Shown here piece by piece: positions 1 to 7,200 of a stretch of DNA of 9,130 nt. This DNA comes from Verrucomicrobiales bacterium (GTDB lineage Bacteria > Verrucomicrobiota > Verrucomicrobiia > Limisphaerales > UBA11320), in the NCBI GenBank assembly GCA_003452185.1, contig DMJJ01000529.1:1-9130 (forward strand), read 5' to 3'. The stretch's first letter is position 1. Each line of letters opens with the position of its first letter. The position numbers and the translations under genes are program-made. The notes below the pieces were generated by a model. It did no database searches and was not told the DNA's origin. It saw nothing but the letters and a program-made list of their open reading frames with translations.

Positions 1-51
1 AGTTGACTCTTAATCAATTGGTCCTAGGTTCGAGTCCTAGCCGGGGCACCA
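1..51 (+). tRNA. tRNA-Lys (anticodon CUU), 3' part
   Basis: This is the 3' two-thirds of a tRNA gene cut by the left window edge; the acceptor 5' strand and D arm lie outside. The anticodon stem pairs 2-6 (GTTGA) with 14-18 (TCAAT) around the 7-nt loop at 7-13 (CTCTTAA), placing anticodon CTT at 9-11, which reads the lysine codon AAG. A 5-nt variable region (19-23) is followed by a T stem of CTAGG (24-28) and CCTAG (36-40) around loop TTCGAGT. The acceptor 3' strand is at 41-47, the discriminator A at 48, and the CCA end is encoded at 49-51. Six T residues follow at 52-57, then eight C residues at 60-67. The T run could serve as the transcription end. Confidence 0.93.
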
Positions 52-162
52 TTTTTTCTCCCCCCCCAGGTCCCCATGCGCCTCGCACGATCGGGTTCGG
101 GTCGCTGACAGGCAAAAAAACGGGTGACTCCATCCTCCGGCTGGGGTTTCATGGTGGATCGA

Positions 163-3100
163 ATGCGCCACGCTCGAGGCCTGACCTTCCTGCTCCTGCT
201 GACCCTGGGAATTCGTCCATTCCCCGCTCAGGCCGCCCCGGCGCTGGAGGTCGGCCGGATTCCTCCTCCCCTGTTCAACGCCAAGAGCCTTCAGCAAATG
301 ACGGTGCCGGACGATGCCCGTTCGGCACGGGTCCGTCTTTCGGGGGTTGTAACGCTGGTGGAGCCGTTTTGGAACCTGCTGTTCGTCCAGGATGAGACCG
401 GCGGGATTTTCTGCGACTCCGCCCGGCTGGAGACCGTCCCGGCCCACTGGCGAAAGCTTGAGCTGGAAGGGTACATGACCACCGGGAGCTATCTCCCGAT
501 CCTGGTTGCCACCGGTTACCGCGATCTCGGCCCGGGGCAACTCCCCGCGCCCCTCCCCATCGACGCCGACGACCTCTGGAAGGGACACCACGACGGGGAT
601 CGGGTGCGGGTCTCGGGGTTTGTCACCGAGGCAACCCTCTCCAGCAGCTCCCTCCGCCACCTCCAGTTGCAGGTCTCTGCCGCAGGCCGGGAATTCACCC
701 TGAAGGTGTTCGGTTCCCCTGCCGCCGGCTTGACGAACCTCGTGTACTCAAGGGTCGAGGCCGACGGGGTGTTTGGTGCCGAGGGGGATGGTCAGGGGCA
801 CCTCACGAGCGTCACCGTGCTGGTCCAGTCTTCCGGAGACCTGAGGGTGGTGGCCGATGCCGCCACATCGTTGGCGGCCGCCAGCCCGGCCCCGATCCGC
901 GACCTCCTGGCCGCCAAGGCCCCCTCTTCGACCGACGGGCTCCGGCGGACCCGCGGAACGGTCAATATCGCCTCTGCCACGGAGCTCTGGATCAGCGACG
1001 CCTCGGACGCCCTCCTCGTCGAGATCCAGCACGGCTATGTGGCCTCGGTTGGGGATGTCGTCGAGGTGGCAGGCCTCCTCCGGCCCGAGGGCGCCCACGC
1101 GGTGAAGCTCACCCAGGCACGGATCGTTTCGCTGGCGCCCGGCACCCCCACCCCCCCGCACCGCATCCCCACGGAGAAGCTCTTCGACTGGCGGATGTTC
1201 GGACGGGTGGTCGAAGTCGAGGGGACCTTCATGCACCGAACCCCGAACCGTTCCCTCGGGGAACTGCTCGTTCTCCAGGACGGCGACCTCTCATTCGAGG
1301 CTCGCATCCGGTTCCCCGTTCCCGGAACCACGCCCATGCGCCTCGACCCCGGATCCCGCCTGAAGGTGTCGGGAGTTCTCTGGCAGCAGCCCACCGGACC
1401 TGAGGGGACGGCAGGGCCGCGAATCCTGATCCGGGTCCCCTCGGACGTGGGTGTGCTCGCCCCCGCCCCGTGGCCCATCCAGAAGACCCTGACCGTGGTG
1501 ACCTCCCTCTCCGCCGCCCTGGGCCTGGGACTCCTCGGCCTCGCGGCCGCCCAGCGACGACTCCGGGACTCAAACCACCGGCTGGAACAGGCCGAGGCGG
1601 AGCTCCGGGAACTCAACGCCGACCTGGAGGAACGGATCCGGAGCCGCACCCGGCAACTCGAGGCCGCCAACGGGCGCCTGAGCATCGAAGTGGCCGAGCG
1701 ACGCCAGGCGCAGCTGGCCCTGGAAGACCAACGGATGCGCCTCCGCTCCTGCTTCGAGCTCCCAGTGATCGGGATGGCGATCGCATCGGTCGACAAAGCC
1801 TGGATAGAGATCAACCCCCGGATGTGCGAGATCCTCGGCTACCCCGCCGACGACCTCTTGACCATGACCTGGGAACAGCTCTCCCACCCCGAGGATTTGA
1901 GTCGCGAGAACGCCGAGTTCGCGCGCGTCCTGAGGGGGGAGATCGAAGGCTACTCACTCGAAAAACGCTTCATCCGCAGGGACGGGCGCGCCGTGGACGC
2001 CGTCGTGTCGACGCGCTGCGTGCGCCACGGGGGGCGGGGAGCCGACTACTTCGTGATGCTGGCCGACGACATCACGGAACGAAAGGCATCCGAGGCTGCC
2101 AAGGCCCGCCTGGAGGCCCAGCTTCGCCAGGCGCACAAGATGGAGGCGGTCGGCACGCTGGCGGGCGGGATCGCGCACGACTTCAACAACATCCTGGGCG
2201 CCGTGACCGGCTTCACGGAACTCGCCCGCATGAGCGTCGGCAACAACCCCAAGGCGCAGGAGGACCTCGACCTCGTGCTCCAGGCGACGCGGCGGGCGCG
2301 GGATCTCGTCCACCAGATCCTCTCGTTCAGCCGGGAACAGAAGATCGCCCCCCGCCCCTCGGATGTCACCGCGATGGTGACCGAGACCGTTCGGCTGCTG
2401 CGGGCCACCACCCCCGCGAGCATCCGGATCCAGCTCGAAGGGATGGCCGACCTCCCCACCATCGTCGTCGATCCCTCCCAGTTCCAGCAGGTCGTGATGA
2501 ACCTCGGGGCCAACGCCATCCATGCCCTCCAGGGGACCCCCGACCCCCGTCTCCTCATCCGGGCTGCGAGGACGGAGGTCGTGGGAGCCCCCGATTCCTC
2601 CCACCCCGCGGAATTGGTCCCCGGAGTGTACGTTCGCATCTCCGTCGCGGACAACGGATGCGGGATCGACCCGAAGGTACTGCCGTGGATTTTCGATCCC
2701 TTCTTCACCACCAAGGGGGCGGGGGAGGGTACCGGGCTCGGGCTTTCCGTGGTGCATGGGATCGTCCGTCAGGCCCAGGGGGCGATCTCCGTGGAGAGCC
2801 TTCCCGGCCAGGGCGCCAGCTTCCACGTCTACTTCCCGGCCCTGAGCCTCAAACCCGCCCACCCGGTCCTCGAACCCTCCCCTGCCCCGCGCCCGGGATC
2901 GGGGGAAAGGATCCTCTTCCTGGATGACGAGGAGACGCTTTGTGCCGTGGGGAAACGGATCCTGGAAAGGATGGGCTACGCGGTCACCCTCTCGACATCC
3001 GCCGATGAAGCGATCCGCCTGATGAGTGAGGAACCGGCGAGCTTCGACCTCATGGTCACTGACCTGACAATGCCCGGAATGAGCGGGATCGGGGTGATCC

Positions 3101-3291
3101 GGAAGGTGCGGTCGATCCGGCCCGACCTGCCCGTGGTGCTCACCACGGGGCGGGCAGACCCCTCGGTCGAGGAGGAGGCACGAGCCCTCGGGCAGGTGTA
3201 TCTGCTCTTGAAACCGAGCGACGTCGAGTCGCTCTGCGGCGCCGTGGGGCGCGCGCTACAACAGGGAGCCAGCGCCCCTGCCGGCGCCTGA
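163..3291 (+). CDS. Hybrid sensor histidine kinase / response regulator with repeated periplasmic modules
   Basis: A membrane-bound sensor kinase of 1042 aa, counted from ATG 163. Residues 1-25 look like a signal peptide (positive start, Leu-rich core, AQA-A end). Residues 56-427 form a beta-rich exported region with OB-fold-like modules. A TM helix lies at about 443-463 and a charged coiled coil at 465-525. A PAS domain occupies 528-642. HisKA carries phospho-acceptor His672 in GGIAHDFNN. HATPase_c (about 760-893) shows N784 in the N box, DNGCG at 830-834 and a glycine-rich GAGEGTGLGL at 852-861. The C-terminal receiver (about 916-1035) has acidic D921/D922, phospho-acceptor D967, T994 and K1017, so both phosphorylation sites look intact. 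By family logic, an envelope signal drives autophosphorylation and transfer to the fused receiver. No DNA-binding regulator is adjacent, so the output is unknown. GTG 124 and ATG 151 are in-frame alternative starts; 163 or 151 best fits the signal peptide. Confidence 0.93.
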   Translation: MRHARGLTFLLLLTLGIRPFPAQAAPALEVGRIPPPLFNAKSLQQMTVPDDARSARVRLSGVVTLVEPFWNLLFVQDETGGIFCDSARLETVPAHWRKLELEGYMTTGSYLPILVATGYRDLGPGQLPAPLPIDADDLWKGHHDGDRVRVSGFVTEATLSSSSLRHLQLQVSAAGREFTLKVFGSPAAGLTNLVYSRVEADGVFGAEGDGQGHLTSVTVLVQSSGDLRVVADAATSLAAASPAPIRDLLAAKAPSSTDGLRRTRGTVNIASATELWISDASDALLVEIQHGYVASVGDVVEVAGLLRPEGAHAVKLTQARIVSLAPGTPTPPHRIPTEKLFDWRMFGRVVEVEGTFMHRTPNRSLGELLVLQDGDLSFEARIRFPVPGTTPMRLDPGSRLKVSGVLWQQPTGPEGTAGPRILIRVPSDVGVLAPAPWPIQKTLTVVTSLSAALGLGLLGLAAAQRRLRDSNHRLEQAEAELRELNADLEERIRSRTRQLEAANGRLSIEVAERRQAQLALEDQRMRLRSCFELPVIGMAIASVDKAWIEINPRMCEILGYPADDLLTMTWEQLSHPEDLSRENAEFARVLRGEIEGYSLEKRFIRRDGRAVDAVVSTRCVRHGGRGADYFVMLADDITERKASEAAKARLEAQLRQAHKMEAVGTLAGGIAHDFNNILGAVTGFTELARMSVGNNPKAQEDLDLVLQATRRARDLVHQILSFSREQKIAPRPSDVTAMVTETVRLLRATTPASIRIQLEGMADLPTIVVDPSQFQQVVMNLGANAIHALQGTPDPRLLIRAARTEVVGAPDSSHPAELVPGVYVRISVADNGCGIDPKVLPWIFDPFFTTKGAGEGTGLGLSVVHGIVRQAQGAISVESLPGQGASFHVYFPALSLKPAHPVLEPSPAPRPGSGERILFLDDEETLCAVGKRILERMGYAVTLSTSADEAIRLMSEEPASFDLMVTDLTMPGMSGIGVIRKVRSIRPDLPVVLTTGRADPSVEEEARALGQVYLLLKPSDVESLCGAVGRALQQGASAPAGA

Positions 3292-3309
3292 CCCAGCGAG
3301 ATCCCGCCC

Positions 3310-3768
3310 TCAGTTCCCGACCCGCGCCTGCTCCGTGTGCCGGTTGGGGGTGAGGTAGTTCTTCAAGTTCACGAAGCGGTCAGCCCGCTCCCGGATGGTC
3401 GAGGCGACACGACGGGGGCTGAAACCGTGGCGACGGTAATAGTCCAGGCCTGCGTTCCACAGCACGTAGAGCTCGAAATCGCCGGGGGCCCGCCCTGCCT
3501 CCCGCTGGAACGATTGCTGAAGCGTCGAGAGATGGCGCTTGGCCACCTCGCCCGCCAGCCAGCGGTTCTGATACTCGTGGGAGCGGGTGTACGAACGCCA
3601 GACCTTGGGAAGAATCTGGTAGCGGCTCACCTCACCCGCATCCCCGACGGCATAGTCATTGCCGCCTGACTCAATCAGGCTGATCGCTTCGAGGTCGGTC
3701 AACCCGGCCCGGGCGCTCAAGCTCATCGTCAACACCAGGGCTGCGAATAACGCTGTCAGTGTTTTCAT
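3310..3768 (-). CDS. Secreted lytic-transglycosylase-like (SLT / GH23-type) protein
   Basis: A 152-aa exported protein. Residues 1-21 are a classic signal peptide (MKTLTALFAALVLTMSLSARA), so the mature protein is about 130 aa and acts in the periplasm. The SLT pattern is readable: catalytic-type Glu33 in LIESGGN, then the GDAGEVSRYQI segment at 42-52 matching the G.aG..Q.. motif, and WNAGLDYYRRHG matching the conserved NAG motif near the active site. The C-terminal helix ends in RERADRFVNL. Enzymes of this family cleave the MurNAc-GlcNAc bond of peptidoglycan and leave 1,6-anhydro ends. It is small for a housekeeping lytic transglycosylase and has no LysM or other wall-binding domain. Its stop lies 18 bp from that of the convergent kinase. 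The start is fixed by the signal peptide; no clear Shine-Dalgarno precedes it. The family is fairly sure, but enzyme activity is inferred. Confidence 0.82.
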   Translation of the reverse strand: MKTLTALFAALVLTMSLSARAGLTDLEAISLIESGGNDYAVGDAGEVSRYQILPKVWRSYTRSHEYQNRWLAGEVAKRHLSTLQQSFQREAGRAPGDFELYVLWNAGLDYYRRHGFSPRRVASTIRERADRFVNLKNYLTPNRHTEQARVGN

Positions 3769-3993
3769 AAAATTTGATCCATCATCGCCGGTTCACCCGA
3801 TGCGCCAGTTCCCACACCCACCGTCCCATCCCTCCCCTGGCACATCCCCGAAATCCAGCACGCCAAAACGGCGTTCCCGCATCATCAGCCCGCAAAGAGC
3901 CGAAGGCCGGATAATGAATCACAATCCCCCGGGAAGTTGAAGCCTTTACTCCCGGTTCCCGTACTTTTACCGAGGCGAAAAACGTCAAAAACC

Positions 3994-4104
3994 GGCCAAA
4001 AGTGACCCAAACGAGTCACTTTCAGACAGATGCACCAGCAAACGCGCCACTTTTTCCCTTCTGGGACAGCCCCATCTGTGACGCTAAAGTGACGTGGTTT
4101 GGCC
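3994..4104. repeat. Nested imperfect inverted repeat of about 111 bp
   Basis: Three blocks on the left recur as reverse complements, in mirrored order, on the right. GGCCAAA (3994-4000) matches TTTGGCC (4098-4104). GTCACTTT (4015-4022) matches AAAGTGAC (4086-4093). ACAGATG (4026-4032) matches CATCTGT (4073-4079). Gaps between blocks differ in length (14 versus 4 nt, and 3 versus 6 nt), and a 40-nt centre (4033-4072) separates the arms. Mirrored order of three blocks is unlikely by chance. It could be a decayed palindromic mobile element, the remnant end of an insertion sequence with multiple terminal repeats (IS21-like ends have such organisation), or a regulatory array. No transposase gene is present. 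Confidence 0.6.
3999..4022. promoter_or_regulatory. AAAGTGAC-N8-GTCACTTT palindrome, possible operator
   Basis: A perfect 8-bp inverted repeat, AAAGTGAC (3999-4006) and GTCACTTT (4015-4022), is separated by 8 bp, so the two half-sites are 16 bp apart centre to centre. A third exact copy lies at 4086-4093 and a one-mismatch copy (GCCACTTT) at 4046-4053. The motif is AT-richer than its surroundings and lies 235-258 bp upstream of the propeller/cytochrome gene start. A dimeric DNA-binding protein could use it, but no such protein is identified. The alternative is terminal repeats of a lost mobile element. Confidence 0.4.
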
Positions 4105-4152
4105 CCCTCCAATCTGGTGGGAGGATGGCCTCCAAGGAGGAGTGGGGGCCAA
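4099..4152 (+). other. GC-rich inverted repeat in the leader of the propeller/cytochrome gene
   Basis: TTGGCCCCC (4099-4107) and GGGGGCCAA (4144-4152) are perfect 9-bp complements. Between them GGAGG and CCTCC blocks alternate: GGAGG 4120-4124, CCTCC 4129-4133 and GGAGG 4136-4140, allowing a small internal hairpin CCTCC-AA-GGAGG. If transcribed, this would make a strong stem about 105 nt before the start codon. There is no T run after it, so it is not a standard terminator. Its left arm overlaps the right end of the 111-bp inverted repeat, so the two structures exclude each other. Confidence 0.4.
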
Positions 4153-4215
4153 CCGTCGGGATTTCCGCGCGGGGCGCGGGCCTGATTGCCTGCCGGGAAC
4201 CAGCTCCGGTTAGAG

Positions 4216-4243
4216 TTGATGTCGACCCGCCGACGACTACGAT
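4216..4243 (+). promoter_or_regulatory. Weak sigma70-like promoter candidate
   Basis: TTGATG (4216-4221) and TACGAT (4238-4243), 16 bp apart, each match 4 of 6 consensus positions. Transcription would start near 4250, giving an almost leaderless mRNA for the gene starting at 4257, which lacks a Shine-Dalgarno sequence. Matches this weak are common by chance. Confidence 0.22.
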
Positions 4244-4256
4244 CCGGTCCCATCAC

Positions 4257-7200
4257 ATGCGTCAACCGAACCACACCTTTCAGCGCCGGGCGCTTCAGTC
4301 ATTCCAAATCCTGCTCCTGGTGACCCTGCTGCCGGCGCGGGCCGCCGATCCGATCCTGCTGCAACCGAAGACCGGCCTCCCCCCGCTGGAGCAGGTCGAA
4401 CCCGAGGAGGCTCTCCCCAACTACGTCCCCGGGGCCAAGTGGGGAACCCAGGCGGCGCCGATACGAACCATGCAGAAGCCGCTCTCCCCGGCCGATTCCG
4501 CGCTCCACCTCGTGATGCCGCCCGGGTTTGAGGCGCGCCTCTTCGCAGCCGAACCCGAGATCACCAAGCCAATCTGCATGGCCTGGGACGCACGGGGCCG
4601 GCTCTGGGTCGCGGAGACCGTCGACTACCCGAACGACATGCGTCAGCCCGGGGAGGGGCGGGATCGGATCCGGATTTGCGAGGATACGGACGGGGATGGC
4701 CGGGCGGATCGATTCACGGTCTTCGCCGACAAGCTGAGCATCCCCACAAGCCTCGTGTTCGCGAACGGAGGGGTGATCGTCGCCCAAGCCCCCGACATGC
4801 TCTTCCTCAAGGATACGGATGGGGACGGCAAGGCCGACCAGCGGACCGTGCTCTTCACCGGATGGGGAACCCGCGACACCCATGCCGGTCCGAGCAACCT
4901 GCGCTACGGGTTCGACAACTGGATCTGGGGCACCGTGGGCTACTCCGGGTTCGAGGGGGTCGTCGGCGGCAAGACGCACAAGTTCGGGATGGGGATCTAC
5001 CGCTTCAAGCCGGATGGCTCGGAGCTGGAGTTCGTCCGCTCAAGCAACAACAACACCTGGGGCCTTGGAGTGAGCGAGGAGGGGATCATCTTCGGCTCGA
5101 CCGCCAACGGCAACGCTAGCATGTACATGCCGATCCCAAACCGCTTCTACGAATCGGTGAACGGCTGGGCGGCCCCCCGGCTCGAGACCATCGCGGACGA
5201 CCAGTCGATCCGCCCGATCACCGACAAAGTGCGGCAGGTCGACTGGCACGGCAAATACACGGCCGGAGCCGGACACGCCCTTTACACCGCCCGAAGCTTC
5301 CCGCGGAACTACTGGAATCGATCGGCCTTTGTCTGCGAGCCCACGGGGCATGTCATCGGGCTCTTTGATCTCGAGGAGCGCGGGGCGGACTTCGTGGCCC
5401 ACAACCGCGGCAGCTTCCTGGCCAGCGACGACGAGTGGACATCCCCCATCGCGGCTGAGGTCGGCCCCGACGGGGCCCTTTGGATGATCGATTGGTACAA
5501 TTACATCGTTCAACACAACCCCGTGCCCAACGGGTTCAAGAACGGCCGTGGGAACGCCTACGACACGCGACTCCGGGACAAGACCCATGGGCGCATTTAC
5601 CGGGTGGTGCACACGGGTTCCAAACCCTCGTCCATGCAGAAGCTCGAAGGGGCGGCAGCCGACCGGCTGGTCGATGGGCTCAAGAGCGACAACCTCCTCT
5701 GGCGGCTCCATGCCCAGAGGCTTCTGGTGGAGGGGCACAGGATGGAAGCCGTCCCGGCGCTCCGCTCCCTGGTGGGCAGCCGGACGGTGGAGCCGGGCCT
5801 GGATTTGAACGCCCCGGCCCTGCACGCCCTCTGGGCCCTGCACGGGCTCGGGGCCCTCCAGGCCGGGGATCCCGTGTTCAAGGCCTTGAAGCATCCCTCG
5901 GCCGCCGTGCGCCGCGCGGCCGTGTCGGTGCTGCCGCGGACCGACGGGGCCCTGAAGATCTTTCTCCGGGACGAGATGCTCTCCGACCCCGCGCCGCAGG
6001 TGCGCCTGGCCTCGCTGCTCGCCCTGGCAGAGATGCCCGTGAGCGTTGATGCCGGTGTGGTGATCGAGGCAATGCTCGCCTCCGGGGGAAATGCCGCCGA
6101 CCCGGTGCTGCGGGATGCGGCGGTCGCGGCAGGGGCCCGCCACGCGGATGGCCTTCTGAGGTCGGTCGTCGCCAAGGGGGCCATGCAGATCACCCCGGAG
6201 CACGGCTCAGCCCTCGCCCTCATCGCCGCGCACCAGGTGCTTGGGCCCAGGCCCGACCGCTCGCTGGCCCTTCTGGCCTCGCTTCGGGGAGCCTCCCCCA
6301 GCGTGGCACAGCCGATCCTCCAGGGGCTGGCCTCCCATTGGCCCACGGCCAAGACCCCGTCCATCGATCCCCACACCGCAGGCGAACTGGCCGGCCTCTT
6401 CCAGCAACTCGACGAACGAAGCCGCGTCCTGCTTCTCACCCTGGCTGTCCGATGGAACCGCACGGATCTCTTTGCTTCGGAATCCCGCCCCGTAATCCAG
6501 GCGTTGCAGGCCCGCACGGCCAACCGATCCGCGTCCGATCCGGATCGCGTGCAGGCTGCCGAGAGCCTCATCCTTCTTGAAGATCGCCCCGAATCGGCGC
6601 GGGCCCTCCTGGCCCAGTTTGACCTCCAGGCCTCCCCCGCCCTGACCACCGGGTTCATCCGGGCCCTGGGAGAAAGCCGCCACGCGGAGACGGCTCTTGA
6701 GCTGCTCAACGGATGGAAGCAGTTCACTCCCACGGCCCGCAGGGCGGGAATCGCGCTGATCCTCCGTCGCCCCGACTGGACCCTCCACCTGCTGGGTGCG
6801 CTGGAGGCCGGCTCCATCCCCAAAGCCGACCTCGGCCAGGAGCATTGGCAGCAGCTGAAGTCGCATCCCGACAAAACCATCGCGTCGAGGGCCCAGGCCC
6901 TCCAGGCCACCTCGGCGCCGGTCTCGGCTGACCGCGAGGAAGTGGTTCGCCGCCTGCTCCCCGTGGCCCGGCGTCATGGGGACCCTGCTCGGGGCCGGGA
7001 GGTCTTCACCTCGGCCTGCAGCGCGTGCCACACCTTCAACGGCCAGGGAGGCCGGGTCGGCCCCGAGCTGACCGGCATCGGAGCCCGCGACCGGGGGGAC
7101 ATCCTGACCGACATTCTCGATCCAAACCGTTCCGTGGAGTCGAATTTCCGGATGTGGACCGCCACCACCCGGGAGGGCGAGACCTTCTCCGGCCGGCTCG

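Larger units (their letters stand above)
3769..4256. other. 488-bp divergent intergenic region with repeat boxes
   Basis: This spacer lies between the minus-strand transglycosylase gene and the plus-strand propeller/cytochrome gene, so promoters for both should lie here. The part next to the transglycosylase is AT-rich just before its start (around 3766-3780), then of ordinary composition with a small hairpin, ACGCC/GGCGT, at 3860-3874. The part from 3994 to 4152 holds AAAGTGAC boxes and two overlapping inverted repeats, listed separately. Reading frames across the region, including a GTG at 4002 in frame with the downstream gene, have no recognisable protein features and are judged non-coding. 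Confidence 0.75.

Noticed and set aside
20..51. tRNA 3' end as an integration (att) site for a mobile element
   Set aside because: No integrase gene and no second copy of the tRNA 3' sequence were seen in the window.
124..162. Start of the kinase at GTG 124
   Set aside because: The preceding sequence has no ribosome binding site, and 13 extra residues would lengthen the signal peptide's n-region; ATG 151 or 163 fits better, though this is not certain.
1470..2927. 485-codon plus-strand frame inside the kinase gene
   Set aside because: Its product is Arg/Pro/Gly-rich low-complexity sequence, a shadow of the high-GC kinase reading frame.
4002..4256. N-terminal extension of the propeller/cytochrome gene from a GTG at 4002
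   Set aside because: The extension has no homology-like features, runs through the repeat boxes, and would bury the clear signal peptide that begins at ATG 4257.
3885..4274. 129-codon minus-strand frame across the divergent intergenic region
   Set aside because: It reads through the AAAGTGAC boxes and inverted repeats and has no domain; its KVTRLGHF-like stretch is a translation of the repeat itself, a point noted in favour of the IS-end remnant idea.
5040..6910. Long minus-strand frames (5040-6203 and 5597-6910) opposite the propeller gene
   Set aside because: They are antisense shadows of a well-supported coding sequence with no recognisable protein features.
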